From the NCBI RefSeq assembly GCF_041397485.1, contig NZ_JAWKWO010000002.1:620001-684000 (forward strand): a stretch of 64,000 bases of DNA, written 5' to 3'. The notes under the pieces were generated by a model that saw only the letters and a list, made by a program, of their open reading frames with translations, searched no databases and had not been told where the DNA came from. The stretch comes from Zhengella sp020637775. Its GTDB lineage: Bacteria; Pseudomonadota; Alphaproteobacteria; Rhizobiales; Rhizobiaceae. A program made the translations under genes and the position numbers. Positions 34,465-44,767 of the stretch are shown piece after piece (the first letter of the stretch is position 1; each line of letters starts with the position of its first letter).

Positions 34465-37400
34465 ATGGATGATTATGTTCGGGGGCGGGGGCTCCTCCGG
34501 CGGACGCTGTGCCTTTGGCCGGCGGCAAGCCTCATAGCGTTGACAATAGCTTCGCCCGCGCGGGCGGAGGACGATCCATTCGTTATTACCGTTGGTGGCG
34601 ATGGCCAGGTGGTGGAGAGCAATAGCCGCCAATCGGCTGCATCAGCGCGTTCGGTGGATGTGAAGGTGACATTTGACGGGCTCGATGTTCAGCCGCGTCT
34701 GAATGTTTCCACAGACCCGGTCTCGACAACCTACCGGGCCGGCGAAGCCGTCCAATTCAGGACCGCGCTCAACTATCCGGACTTCATCACGCGTGGCGAG
34801 ATCATCGTCACCGGCATTGACGGGAATGGCCGCCGCGAACGCGTCGCGACAATTCCGGCGCCCGCCAACGGGCTGGCCACGTGGCAAATTCCCGTTGCTG
34901 GTCCTGCACGCTATGCCTATGTCTACCGGGTCTATGACGCGTCCGGCCGGTTTGATTAAACCGCGCCGCTTGAATTGAATCGCAGCGAAAAGACATCGTC
35001 TGGCGACGCGCGCGACGCCGTCGCGCCCGCGGAAGGCGCGGACCGGACCGCGAGGCGCAATATCAGGGTCCACGGCGGGGCAATCACGGTTTCCGGCGCC
35101 CATGCCGAACCGCAAGGCGCCGTCGCTGTCATGGGCGAGACCGTGCCCGTCGATCGCGATGGGCGCTTCGTGGTGCAGCGAATCGTACCCGCCGGCGAAC
35201 ACACCGTGACGGTCGAAGTTCCGCGCCAGGACGGAAAATCCGTATTTATCGATCGCGATGTCAACATTCCGCAAAACGACTGGTTCTATGTCGGCCTCGC
35301 GGACCTGACGGTCGGCCGACGGTTCGGCGACAAGGGCATCGAAACCGTTCGCAGCGGCGAATTCGACAAGATTTATACCCGTGGGCGGCTTGCTTTCTAC
35401 CTGAAGGGAAAGATCAAGGGCGAATACCTGCTCACGGCTGCCGCCGATACGCGGGAGGGCGACTTGTCCACCCTGTTCAAGGGGCTGGACGAAAAGGACG
35501 CACGTTCCGTTCTGCGCCGGCTCGATCCCGACGACTACTATCCGGTCTATGGTGACGGTTCGACCATGACCGAGGATGCGCCGACCCAGGGCAAGTTCTA
35601 TGTCCGTCTCGAACGCGGCGACAGCCATGTCATGTGGGGCAATTACCGCACCTCCATCGCAAACACCACGTTTCTTGCCAGCAGCCGTGCGCTCTATGGT
35701 GCGCAGGCGCACTATCGCTCGCCCGAAACCACGGAGTTTGGCGAGCGCAAGACCGATATCATGGTCTATGCGGCACAGCCCGGCACGATGCCGCAACGCG
35801 AGGAATTGCGCGCCACCGGCGGCTCGTCTTTCTTCCTGAAGCGCCAGGATATCACGACCGGTTCGGACACCGTCACGGCGGAAGTACGCGACCCGGTGAC
35901 GGGTGTGGTGCGCGAAAGGGTTCGCCTCGTTGAGGGGCGCGACTATGACATCGACTATATCCAGGGCGTGCTGATCCTGCGCCGTCCCCTGGCCTCGATC
36001 ACCGGCACGTCCTCGCCGGTGCGTTCGTCGGCCAATGGCGGCGACAATGTCTGGCTGGTCGTGAATTACGAATATACACCGGCCGCCGCCGATCTTGATG
36101 GCTATGCCTATGGCGGGCGCGCCGAGCGCTGGCTGGGCGAGCATGTTCGTATCGGTGCCACCGGTATGAGCGAGACAACCGGTACGGCCGACCAGCAGGC
36201 GGCCGGCGCCGATGTCCTTCTGCGCAAGTCCGAAAAGACATGGCTGGAAGCGGAAGTGGCCACGTCGCGCGGACCCGGTTTTGCCTCCACGATGTCCACC
36301 GATGGCGGCCTGACGTCGTCGGATGGCACGTCGGCCGGAAACCGCAATGTCACGGCCCTGGCCTGGCGTCTGAAGGGGCAGGCGGACCTTGAAGAGGTCA
36401 CAGGCGGGCGCTTGCGCGGCACGATCGGCGGCTATGTCGAGGACCGCGAGGGCGGTTTTCAGACGCTGAGCCACAATACCAGTGTGGATGAACGCGTTTG
36501 GGGCGCCCATGCCGACATCGACGTGACGGATCGCCTGTCGGCCGGGCTTCGCTATGACGAACGCAGCGATGCCGATGGACGGCGCGAGCGCGAGGGGCAG
36601 GCCAGCATCGAGATCAAGCCCTCGGAGGGCTGGAAAGTGGCCCTGGGCCTTGCCTACACGCAGATGGTCAATCCGACGGTCACCACCTATGGCTACAATG
36701 GTGAGAGGATGGTGGCGGGACTGCGCATCGAGCGCGCCTTCAGCGATGATCTCACGGTCTACGGTTTCGGGCAGGCCACGGTCCTGCGCCGCGGCGCCAT
36801 TCGCGCCAATGACCGGGCCGGTGTCGGCGCGACATGGCGTCTGACCGAACAGGTCTCGCTGTCGGGTGAGGTCTCCTATGGCACGACCGGCTGGGGCGCG
36901 CTCGGCAGGATCGGCTACGACCCGGATGCCGATACCAGCTATTATGTCGGCTACCGGCTTGATCCGGACAGGGCATGGAGCGAAAGCGGCTCGGTCCTTC
37001 AAGGCACTGACCGGGGCAATATCGTCGCGGGCATGCGCCGCAAATTGTCCGACGAGCTTTCCGTCTTCACCGAATCCAGTCTCGACCTGTTCGGGCGCAA
37101 CCGTTCGCTCGGTCAGACCTATGGCGTGACCTACCAGCCGACCACGGCCTGGACCCTGACCGGCGGTTTCGAAAGCGGACAGATCCGCGACGACCGCATT
37201 GTCAATGGCGTCAAGGCGTCGGATTTCGATCGGTTTGCGGTCTCCGCGGCGGCAACCTACCGCAATGACGACGATGGCCTGACCGCGCGCATGCGCGGCG
37301 AGTTCCGCCGTGAACGCTCCGACGACGGCAGCCGGGATGCCGACACCTGGGGCGCGGGCACGAAAGTCGCATGGAAGCCGGATGAAGCGCTCACCCTTCA

Positions 37401-37974
37401 GGCAAGCGCCGATCTCCTTTTTTCCAGGGCAAAAGGATCGACAATCCGCGACGGGGAATACGCCGAGGCCTCGATCGCGGCAGCCTATCGCCCGGTCGAC
37501 AATGACCGGTTCAACATGCTGTTCAAATACACCTTCCTGCACGATCTGCCGGGATCCGCGCAGGTCAACGCGGCCGGCGATCTGGCAGGTCCGGGCCAGC
37601 AGAGCCATATCCTTTCGGCCGATGGCAATTACGACATCAACCGATGGCTCACCGTCGGCGCCAAGTACGGCATGCGGCTGGGGCGCAGCCAGGACCGGTT
37701 GACCGGTCTCTGGTCGAACGCGGATGCGCATCTCGGCATCCTTCGCGCCGATGTCCATGTCGTGAAGAAATGGGATCTCCTGTTTGAAGCGCGGGCCCTG
37801 CATCTGCCCGATTCGAAAACCACGGATTACGGGTTCCTGGCCGCCGCCTACCGGCATGTCGGCGACAATTTCAAGCTCGGTGCAGGCTACAATTTCGGAC
37901 GCTTCACCGATGATCTGCGCGACCTCACGCTGGATGACCAGGGTGCGTTCATCAACGCCGTCGGCAAGTTCTGA
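34465..37974 (+). pseudogene. P4: outer-membrane beta-barrel gene with in-frame TAA
   Basis: One reading frame of 1169 codons broken only by TAA at 34957-34959. Before it: signal peptide (SLIALTIASPARA) and a periplasmic beta domain ending VYRVYDASGRFD. After it, same frame: TAPLELNRSEKTS, a carboxypeptidase-regulatory-like domain (AVMGETVPVDRDGRFVVQRI), a conserved NDWFYVGLADLTVGRRFGDKG block and a long barrel of amphipathic strands ending NAVGKF (terminal Phe). A single substitution (CAA or GAA to TAA) would explain it. Any internal restart, such as ATG 35131, would lack a signal peptide. Probable outer-membrane partner of P1-P3; real mutation, readthrough or sequencing error cannot be separated here. 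Confidence 0.8.
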
Positions 37975-38074
37975 CTTGACCTGATGGACCTCGTGTGACG
38001 AGATCGGCGCATCAGGCGCCGGTCTTGTAACGTTTGGCGGGCGCAACGCCAGAACCATCACGCGGGAGGAAACA

Positions 38075-38866
38075 ATGGCGGAGCAATGCGTGCTCAGCGA
38101 GCGCAGGGACGGCTACACGGTCATCACGCTGAACCGGCCGGACAAGCTCAATGCATTCAACGTGGAACAGCATGAACAACTCAGGGCGGCACTCGGCGAA
38201 TGCGCCGGCGATCCCGGATGCCGCGCGGTTCTGTTGACCGGCGCGGGGCGCGGCTTCTGCGCCGGGCAGGATCTCGCAGACAGGGATGCCGGCATGGATG
38301 GCGCTAGCCCCGATCTCGGGGAGACGATCGAAACCTTCTACAATCCGCTGGTTCGCCAGATTCGCGCGCTGGAAATGCCGGTCATCTGCGCCGTCAATGG
38401 TGTGGCTGCCGGCGCCGGCGCCAACATAGCCCTTGCCTGCGACATCGTGCTGGCGGCGAAGACAGCGCGTTTCATCCAGGCCTTCGCCAGGATCGCACTG
38501 GTTCCCGATTCCGGCGGCACCTTCTGGCTGACCCGGTTTCTCGGCGAAGCCCGCGCCAAGGCACTAGCGCTGACCGCCGAGCCCTTGCCGGCGGAAAAGG
38601 CCGCCGATTGGGGCCTGATCTGGAAAGCCGTGGACGACGCCGTGCTGATGGACGAAGCCCATGGCCTTTGCGCCAGCCTTGCCCGGGGACCGACACGCGC
38701 GCTGGCACTCACCAAGCAGGCGATACAGGCGGCGGCGACCAATACGCTGGACGAGCAGCTTGACCTTGAGCGCGAACTGCAGCGCGAGGCCGGCCATGCC
38801 GGCGACTACCGCGAGGGCGTGGCAGCCTTCATGGAAAAGCGCCCGGCGAATTTCGCCGGCCGCTGA
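38075..38866 (+). CDS. paaG: Enoyl-CoA hydratase/isomerase, PaaG-like
   Basis: Crotonase-fold enzyme of 263 aa, most like 2-(1,2-epoxy-1,2-dihydrophenyl)acetyl-CoA isomerase of the phenylacetate pathway. Crotonase oxyanion-hole segments are GRGFCAGQDLADRD (about residues 62-75) and NGVAAGAGANIALACDIV, with LVPDSGGTFWLTRFLGEARA following. The ATG at 38075 has GGGAGGAA just upstream. No other paa genes are nearby, so a related enoyl-CoA role is possible. The convergent coxG-like gene ends 28 bp downstream. Confidence 0.8.
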   Translation: MAEQCVLSERRDGYTVITLNRPDKLNAFNVEQHEQLRAALGECAGDPGCRAVLLTGAGRGFCAGQDLADRDAGMDGASPDLGETIETFYNPLVRQIRALEMPVICAVNGVAAGAGANIALACDIVLAAKTARFIQAFARIALVPDSGGTFWLTRFLGEARAKALALTAEPLPAEKAADWGLIWKAVDDAVLMDEAHGLCASLARGPTRALALTKQAIQAAATNTLDEQLDLERELQREAGHAGDYREGVAAFMEKRPANFAGR

Positions 38867-38886
38867 TCCGCATTCCGGTCCGGAGC

Positions 38887-38904
38887 GGCGGGCGTCAGCC
38901 CGCC
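38887..38904. terminator. Convergent terminator hairpin
   Basis: GGCGGGC-GTCA-GCCCGCC (perfect 7 bp stem, 4 nt loop) between paaG (+) and the coxG-like gene (-). The stop codon of the minus-strand gene (38897-38895) sits in the loop. Downstream on the + strand is GATCTTTTCG, a modest T-run. Confidence 0.5.
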
Positions 38905-39347
38905 GTGATCTTTTCGTTGAGATTGGAGAAGAACTGGCCGGCCAGCTTCTTTGACGTCGACACGATCAGGCGGCTGCCAAGCTGGGCGATCTTGCCGCCC
39001 ACGTCGGCCTTGGCGACATAGGACAGCAGCGTGCCGCCTTCGCCATCTTCTGCAAGTTTGACATCCGCGCCGCCCTTGGCGAACCCGGCAATGCCGCCCT
39101 TGCCTTCACCCTGTATGGTATAGGAATGCGGCGGTTCGAGATTGACGAGTTCGACATCGCCGTTGAACCGCGCCTTGATCGGCCCGATCTTCAGAGCGAC
39201 CACGGCTTCCATTTCCGTGTCCGACTTCTTTTCCAGCGATTCGCAGCCCGGAATGCATGCGCGCAGGATTTCCGGATCGTTCAGCGCTTCCCACACGGTC
39301 TGCACCGGCGCTGCGATGCGCTCCTGTCCTTCCAGTTCCACGGCCAT
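38895..39347 (-). CDS. CoxG-like SRPBCC protein (CO dehydrogenase subunit G family)
   Basis: A 150 aa SRPBCC (START-like) protein. It begins MAVELEGQERIAAPVQTVWEALNDPEILRACIPGCES, the usual CoxG N-terminus, with PHSYTIQGEGKGGIAGFAKG and LGSRLIVSTSKKLAGQFF in the second half. CoxG of Oligotropha recruits CO dehydrogenase to the membrane; many paralogues have unknown partners. No large or small molybdenum hydroxylase subunit is adjacent, though an orphan CoxM-like gene is found about 5.4 kb away at 44768. Confidence 0.88.
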   Translation of the reverse strand: MAVELEGQERIAAPVQTVWEALNDPEILRACIPGCESLEKKSDTEMEAVVALKIGPIKARFNGDVELVNLEPPHSYTIQGEGKGGIAGFAKGGADVKLAEDGEGGTLLSYVAKADVGGKIAQLGSRLIVSTSKKLAGQFFSNLNEKITAG

Positions 39348-39532
39348 GGCAAATTCCCTCCCGTTCGAGACAAGCTGGCTTGGAGCTAAGGCATGCCGTG
39401 GCGCTTGTCCATGGCACCAAAGTCCGCCCCCTGTCTTTGGTTGTATCTTCGGCCTTCAATCGGTTTAGGAAGATGATAAGGTGCGTCCGCCGCGCCGGCG
39501 CCGAATTCACCGATGATCAGGAGACACCAGCC

Positions 39533-41176
39533 GTGGACGAAACCCGTTTTGCCGAAGCCAGTGCGGCGCTTGCCAGCCACGCAGGGCGTCTGACAGGCAT
39601 GTCCATGCGCGATGCCTTCGCCGCCGACCCTGAGCGCTTTTCCCGGTTCAGCCTGGCCTTCGGCGACCTTTTCCTCGACTGGTCGAAAAGCCGGATCGAC
39701 GACGCGGCCATGGCCGCGCTGTTCGAGGCCGCCCGCGCTGCCGGCGTGGAAGGCCTGCGCGACGCCATGTTTGCCGGCCAGCCCATCAACAACACGGAGA
39801 ACCGGGCGGTGCTTCATGTCGCCCTGCGCGCCGCGCCGGGGGACGGGTTCGCAGTCGATGGCCGCGATGTGATGGGCGAAGTCCACGCCGTCCTGGACGC
39901 CATGGCGCGCTTTGCCGAGGCGCTGCGCAAGGGCGAAATGACCGGCGCCACCGGCAAGCGCTTCACCGATGTCGTCAATATCGGGATTGGCGGGTCCGAT
40001 CTGGGCCCTGTCATGGTCACGCGCGCGCTGGCGCCCTGGCATGACGGCCCGCGCCTTCATTACGTCTCCAACGTGGATGGCGCGCATCTGGCGGATACGT
40101 TGAAGGGACTGGACCCCGCGACCACCCTTTTCATCGTTGCTTCCAAGACCTTCACGACCGTCGAAACCATGACCAATGCGGCATCGGCTCGCGTATGGAT
40201 CGCGGCCGCCCTGGGAGAAAGCGCGGTCGGCCGGCATTTCGCCGCGGTTTCGACCGCGCTCGACAAGGTCGCCGCATTCGGGATCGACGAAGCCCGCGTC
40301 TTCGGCTTCTGGGATTGGGTCGGCGGCCGCTATTCGGTCTGGTCGGCCATCGGCCTGCCGGTGATGATTGCCATCGGTCCGGAGAACTTTCGCGCATTTC
40401 TGGCAGGCGCACGGGCAATGGATGTCCACTTCCGTTCCGAGCCGCTTGAAACCAACCTGCCCGTCATTCTCGGGCTGATCGGCTACTGGAACCGCCGCCT
40501 GTGCGGCTGGCCCACCCGCGCTGTCATCCCCTATGACCAGCGGCTCGACCGGCTGCCGGCCTATCTCCAGCAGCTTGACATGGAATCGAACGGCAAGGGC
40601 GTCACCCGCGACGGCGAGCCGGTTTCCGGCGCCACCGGACCGGTGGTCTGGGGCGAGCCGGGCACGAATGGCCAGCATGCCTTCTTCCAGCTCATCCACC
40701 AGGGCACCGATGTCATCCCGGTCGAATTCATTCTCGCCGCCATGCCGCATGAAACCGCCAGCGGCGAACATCACCCGCTTCTCATGGCAAATTGCCTTGC
40801 GCAGGCCGAAGCGCTGATGCGTGGCCGCACTTTCGAGGAAGCTCTGGCGCAGGCGAGGGGGAAGGGACTTGAAGGCGAGGCGGCCGAATTCCTCGCCCGC
40901 CATCGCACATTTGCGGGCAACCGGCCGTCGGTTACAATCCTGCACAGGCAGTTGACGCCCTTCGCCCTCGGCCGCCTGATCGCACTCTATGAGCACCGCG
41001 TTTTCGTGGAGGCTGCGCTTTTCGGCATCAATGCCTATGACCAATGGGGCGTCGAACTGGGCAAGGAACTGGCGACGGCGCTTCTGCCCGTCGTCAAGGG
41101 CGAGGCGGATGCAGAAGGGCGCGATTCCTCCACCGCCGGGCTTGTCGAAGCCCTGGCCCGGCTGCGCGGTGCCTGA
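39533..41176 (+). CDS. pgi: Glucose-6-phosphate isomerase
   Basis: Interconverts glucose-6-phosphate and fructose-6-phosphate in the cytosol. The 547 aa protein has the PGI signatures DWVGGRYSVWSAIGLPVMIA (about residues 262-281) and YDQWGVELGKELATALLP (about 503-520), plus GIGGSDLGPVMVTRAL. The start is a GTG at 39533 with AGGAG 9 bp upstream; the frame is open to 39257, but that extension is not PGI-like. It is followed 3 bp later by a HAD phosphatase gene, so both probably form one transcript. Confidence 0.95.
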   Translation: MDETRFAEASAALASHAGRLTGMSMRDAFAADPERFSRFSLAFGDLFLDWSKSRIDDAAMAALFEAARAAGVEGLRDAMFAGQPINNTENRAVLHVALRAAPGDGFAVDGRDVMGEVHAVLDAMARFAEALRKGEMTGATGKRFTDVVNIGIGGSDLGPVMVTRALAPWHDGPRLHYVSNVDGAHLADTLKGLDPATTLFIVASKTFTTVETMTNAASARVWIAAALGESAVGRHFAAVSTALDKVAAFGIDEARVFGFWDWVGGRYSVWSAIGLPVMIAIGPENFRAFLAGARAMDVHFRSEPLETNLPVILGLIGYWNRRLCGWPTRAVIPYDQRLDRLPAYLQQLDMESNGKGVTRDGEPVSGATGPVVWGEPGTNGQHAFFQLIHQGTDVIPVEFILAAMPHETASGEHHPLLMANCLAQAEALMRGRTFEEALAQARGKGLEGEAAEFLARHRTFAGNRPSVTILHRQLTPFALGRLIALYEHRVFVEAALFGINAYDQWGVELGKELATALLPVVKGEADAEGRDSSTAGLVEALARLRGA

Positions 41177-41179
41177 GCG

Positions 41180-41893
41180 ATGGAGATCCGCGCGATCCTG
41201 TTCGACAAGGATGGAACGCTGATCGACTTCCACGCCACATGGGCCGGCTTTGCCCGTCAGGCCGCACTGGAGGCGGCCGGACGCGACCCGGATCGAGCGT
41301 TGCATCTGCTGGAAGCGCTCGGCCTCGATGCGGCAACGGGCCGGTTCCGCCCCGGTTCGGTCCTGGCCGCCGGGTCTGGTGCCGATGTTGCCGCGGTGCT
41401 TTGGCCCGACGCGGAAGGGCAGGCGTTGCAGGACCGGATCGGCACGCTGGACGATCTGGCCGCCACCCATGCCCGCGATCACGCCGTCGCCCTGGCCGGC
41501 ATTCCGCAGGCGCTGCGCAGCCTTCAGGCATCGGGCCGGGCGCTTGGCATCGCCACCAACGATTCCGAGCGCGGTGCCCGCGAGACCATGGTGCGGCTGG
41601 AACTTGATGCCCTGTTCACCGCCATACTGGGCTATGATTCCGTGCCGCGCGCCAAGCCCTGGCCCGACATGATCCATGCCTTTGCCGGCCACGCCGCGGT
41701 CGCGCCAGGCGCCGTGGCCATGGTGGGCGACAATCTTCACGATCTGGAGGCCGCGCGAAGGGCAGGGGCCGGGCTGGCCATCGGCGTGCTCAGCGGCACG
41801 TCAGGCCATGGCGATCTCGCGTCGCTCGCCGATGTGGTGCTCGACAGCGTCGCCGACCTGCCTGCCTGGCTGGCCACGCTGCAGAAGGCATGA
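41180..41893 (+). CDS. HAD-family phosphatase, phosphoglycolate phosphatase-like
   Basis: A 237 aa haloacid-dehalogenase hydrolase. Motif I is ILFDKDGTLIDF (nucleophile Asp about residue 9, DxDGT form), motif II GIATNDSE, motif III Lys in AKPWPDM, and motif IV MVGDNLHDLEAARRAGA. The helical cap between motif I and II fits subclass I phosphoglycolate phosphatase-like enzymes. Substrate is not determinable; the tight link to pgi suggests a sugar phosphate or repair function (inference). Confidence 0.88.
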   Translation: MEIRAILFDKDGTLIDFHATWAGFARQAALEAAGRDPDRALHLLEALGLDAATGRFRPGSVLAAGSGADVAAVLWPDAEGQALQDRIGTLDDLAATHARDHAVALAGIPQALRSLQASGRALGIATNDSERGARETMVRLELDALFTAILGYDSVPRAKPWPDMIHAFAGHAAVAPGAVAMVGDNLHDLEAARRAGAGLAIGVLSGTSGHGDLASLADVVLDSVADLPAWLATLQKA

Positions 41894-41917
41894 CGAAGGC
41901 GGCATGCGCCGCCTTCG
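41894..41917. terminator. Hairpin between HAD gene and fadD
   Basis: CGAAGGCGGC-ATGC-GCCGCCTTCG, a perfect 10 bp stem starting at the first base after the HAD stop, in the 47 bp gap between convergent genes. A CTTTT run follows on the + strand at 41931-41935. Probably a two-way terminator. Confidence 0.7.
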
Positions 41918-41940
41918 GGATGTCACAGGTCTTTTCCGCT

Positions 41941-43626
41941 TCAGTCGCGCAATTCGCGCCGCAGGATCTTGCCGACATTCGATTTCGGCAATTCGTCGCG
42001 GAACTCCACATGCCTGGGCCGCTTGTAGCCGGTCAGGTTTTCCTTCGCGAAGGCCATCAGGGCCTCCTTGGTGAGGGAGGGATCTTTCCGCACGACGAAG
42101 ATCTTCGGCACCTCGCCGGAGTGTTCGTCCGGCACGCCGATGGCCGCGACCTCCATCACCCCCGGATGCTTGGCCATGACGTCCTCGATCTCGGTCGGGT
42201 AGACGTTGAACCCGGAAACAAGGATCATGTCCTTCTTGCGGTCGACGATCTTCACGTAGCCGGCTTCGTCCATGAACCCCATGTCGCCGGACTTGAAGAA
42301 CCCGTCGGCCGTGAAGACGCGTTCCGTCTCGTCGGGCCGGTTCCAGTAGCCGGCCATGACCTGCGGCCCGCGAATGCAGATCTCGCCCACATCGCCGAGC
42401 GCGACATCCTTGCCCTCCTCGTCCCGGATGGCGATTTCCGTGCCCGGGATGGGCAGGCCGATCGTGCCGGAGAATTCGGTCGCGTCGAAACGGTTCGCGG
42501 TTGCCACCGGCGCGGTCTCGGACAAGCCGTAGCCTTCGGAAATGACATTGCCCGTCACCTCCTTCCAGCGTTCGGCCACCGCGCGCTGCACGGCCATGCC
42601 GCCGCCCAGCGTCAGCAGAAGATTGGAGAAGTCCAGCTTGCGGAAATCCTCATTGTTGAGCAGCGCATTGAACAGCGTGTTGAGCCCCGGAAAGACGTGA
42701 AACTTGTAGCTCTTCAGCTCCTTCACGAAGGCCGGAATGTCGCGCGGATTGGGGATCAGCACGTTGAGCGCCCCCTGTCGCATGCCCATAAGCGCGTTCA
42801 CCGTCAGCGCGAAGATGTGGTAGAGCGGCAGCGCGCAGATATAGATCATGTTGTCGGGCTCGGATCGTCCCGCATAGGCCGATTGCAGCCAGGCGGAATT
42901 CTGCGCCACATTGGCCAGCACGTTGCGATGCAGAAGCTGCGCGCCCTTGGAGACGCCGGTCGTCCCCCCGGTATATTGCAGGAACGCCGTGTCGTCCGGC
43001 CCCACGTCGGCCGGCTTGAACTGCGCCTTGCCGCCGCCGGAAAGCGCTGCCTTGAAGGTGACATGGCCGGGCAGCGACCATGCCGGCACCATCTTCTTGA
43101 TGCGGCGCACCACGAAATTGACGATCATGCCCTTCAGTCCGCCCAGCATGTCGCCCATGCTGGCCACGACCACGGTCTTGACCTGTGTGCGCGCGATCAC
43201 GGCTTCCAGCGTGGCGGCGAAATTCTCCAGGATGATGATGGCTTCAGCGCCTGAATCGTTGAGCTGGTGTTCCAGTTCGCGCGGCGTGTAAAGCGGATTG
43301 ACATTGACCACGATATAGCCGGCGCGCAGCACCGCCATCATGGCAACGGGATATTGTAGGACATTGGGCATCATCAGCGCCACGCGGGCGCCGGGCTTGA
43401 TCCCCTGTTTCTGCAAATAGGCGCCGATGGCCGAGGACGCATCGAGCAATGCGCCATAGCTGATGGTCTTGCCCATGCAGGCGAATGCCGGCCGCGCCGA
43501 ATAGGACCTGCAGGCCTGTTCGAGCAGGGCACCCAGCGAGCGCGCCTCGAGCGGGCCGATATCGGCCGGAATGCCTTGCGGATAGCTGGCAAGCCAGGGT
43601 TTGTCTGCGGTCTTGGCGGCGGTCAT
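41941..43626 (-). CDS. fadD: Long-chain fatty acid--CoA ligase
   Basis: Activates fatty acids to acyl-CoA via an acyl-adenylate, feeding beta-oxidation. The 561 aa protein has the AMP-binding P-loop AFLQYTGGTTGVSKGAQLLH (about residues 211-230), GYGLSETAPVA, the RGPQVMAGYWNRPDET motif and the C-terminal DRKKDMILVSGFNVYPTEIE, KSNVGKILRRELRD with the catalytic Lys. ATG 43626 is preceded by GGGAGGAAACC; a longer frame to 43671 is not needed. A palindromic element lies 85-107 bp upstream. Confidence 0.93.
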   Translation of the reverse strand: MTAAKTADKPWLASYPQGIPADIGPLEARSLGALLEQACRSYSARPAFACMGKTISYGALLDASSAIGAYLQKQGIKPGARVALMMPNVLQYPVAMMAVLRAGYIVVNVNPLYTPRELEHQLNDSGAEAIIILENFAATLEAVIARTQVKTVVVASMGDMLGGLKGMIVNFVVRRIKKMVPAWSLPGHVTFKAALSGGGKAQFKPADVGPDDTAFLQYTGGTTGVSKGAQLLHRNVLANVAQNSAWLQSAYAGRSEPDNMIYICALPLYHIFALTVNALMGMRQGALNVLIPNPRDIPAFVKELKSYKFHVFPGLNTLFNALLNNEDFRKLDFSNLLLTLGGGMAVQRAVAERWKEVTGNVISEGYGLSETAPVATANRFDATEFSGTIGLPIPGTEIAIRDEEGKDVALGDVGEICIRGPQVMAGYWNRPDETERVFTADGFFKSGDMGFMDEAGYVKIVDRKKDMILVSGFNVYPTEIEDVMAKHPGVMEVAAIGVPDEHSGEVPKIFVVRKDPSLTKEALMAFAKENLTGYKRPRHVEFRDELPKSNVGKILRRELRD

Positions 43627-43710
43627 GGTTTCCTCCCGGGAAAATGAGCCCGATCCTGTCCTGCGCGGCATGTTTGCGCCACGCCGGCAATGTGCTGTGA
43701 TCCTCTTGCC

Positions 43711-43740
43711 TACGTCAAACTGACTTTGACGTAAAAGTCA
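43711..43740. promoter_or_regulatory. Overlapping palindromes upstream of fadD
   Basis: TACGTCAAA-CTGAC-TTTGACGTA (43711-43733, perfect 9 bp arms) overlaps TGACTTT-GACGTA-AAAGTCA (43721-43740, perfect 7 bp arms). The region is AT-rich compared with its surroundings and upstream of fadD. The half site TACGT is also present in the palindrome before the nitronate monooxygenase gene (46848-46861). Likely an operator for a fatty-acid-responsive repressor, by position. Confidence 0.6.
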
Positions 43741-43752
43741 ATAATACCGACG

Positions 43753-44319
43753 CTACTGCCCATAGCGCTCGGCCTTTTCCAGATAGGCGATTTCGTCGGC
43801 CGTACTCTGGCGGCCCAGGGCCTCGTTGCGATGGGGAAAGCGGCCGAAACGGGCGATGACGTCGCGATGCTCGCGCGCGAACCGGAGATTCTCCTCCCGT
43901 CCCAGGGCCTCGAACAGCGATACGCAGCGCTCCTGATCGTCGAGGCGTTCGGAATGCATCAGCGGCATGTAGAGGAACTGCTTGCGATCGGCGTCAAGCG
44001 CCGCATCCAGCCCCTTGTCCACGGCATTGCGCGTGATCTGCGCCGCCAGCGTGTCCGTGGCGAAGGCGCGCGGCTGGCGCCGGTACATGTTGCGCGGGAA
44101 CTGGTCGAGCGCAATGACGGCGGCAAGTGCTGCATCGGCACTGGTCCAGACGTCTTCGGGAACACCCGATGCGAGGCGCTCATGCAGCGTCGCGAAGCGG
44201 TTCGTGATCGTCATGTCCAGCGCGTCACTGCCGTTGAACCAGTCCTTGGGTGTCAATTCCCCGAACCAGAAGTCCAGAACGTCGTTCTGCCAGCCGGCGG
44301 GCAGGGCTCGTGCATCCAT
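43753..44319 (-). CDS. DUF924 family protein
   Basis: A 188 aa protein of the widespread DUF924 family with unknown biochemical function. It shows the family opening VLDFWFGELTPKDWFNGSDALD (about residues 13-34), the LDQFPRNMYRRQPRAFATD block and the C-terminal FEALGREENLRFAREHRDVIARFGRFPHRNEALGR segment. ATG 44319 has AAAGGAG 5 bp upstream. It is read in the same direction as fadD, 127 bp upstream, separated by the fadD operator region. Confidence 0.9.
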   Translation of the reverse strand: MDARALPAGWQNDVLDFWFGELTPKDWFNGSDALDMTITNRFATLHERLASGVPEDVWTSADAALAAVIALDQFPRNMYRRQPRAFATDTLAAQITRNAVDKGLDAALDADRKQFLYMPLMHSERLDDQERCVSLFEALGREENLRFAREHRDVIARFGRFPHRNEALGRQSTADEIAYLEKAERYGQ

Positions 44320-44469
44320 TGTCGCTCCTTTCACGGGTCTTCATTGCTCTTGATATAGGAATGTGGACCACAGGTTCGAGATGGTGGCGCAACAAAGCAC
44401 GGGCGCCATGAGGCGAACCCGATGAGCAAATCGGTTCGAGACCCGGACGTGAATGTGGTTTTGAAGAAG

Positions 44470-44545
<76 letters not shown>

Positions 44546-44767
44546 CCTCGGCGCGTCGCCGGAACTGAGCGGGTCATAGCCGCAAAGCATCCGGATTTCA
44601 AGCGCCCGTTTTGCTTATCGTGAACACAAAATGCCGGGGTGCGGCGGCCTTGTTCTTTCGGTCGCCCGGCACGTCGTTTTCTGGACAATGGCAGCCAGTC
44701 GCGCCATGCTTCCCCAAGGGACCTTTTGCCGCAAGAAAAGGCGGAAGGCCGAGCGGGAGGAAAACCG

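Noticed and set aside
34642..38061. A 1139-codon open frame on the minus strand opposite the barrel gene
   Set aside because: It mirrors the coding frame of a high-GC gene, reads as His/Arg/Asp-rich sequence without domains, and the plus strand has a signal peptide and barrel pattern.
26471..39445. Recurring GGTTGTA (26471, 30656, 39439) as a common regulatory motif
   Set aside because: A 7-mer is expected many times in 64 kb, and the third site lies before an unrelated housekeeping gene.
39386..41740. A 784-codon minus-strand frame opposite pgi
   Set aside because: The plus strand carries unmistakable glucose-6-phosphate isomerase signatures; the minus frame is a composition artefact.
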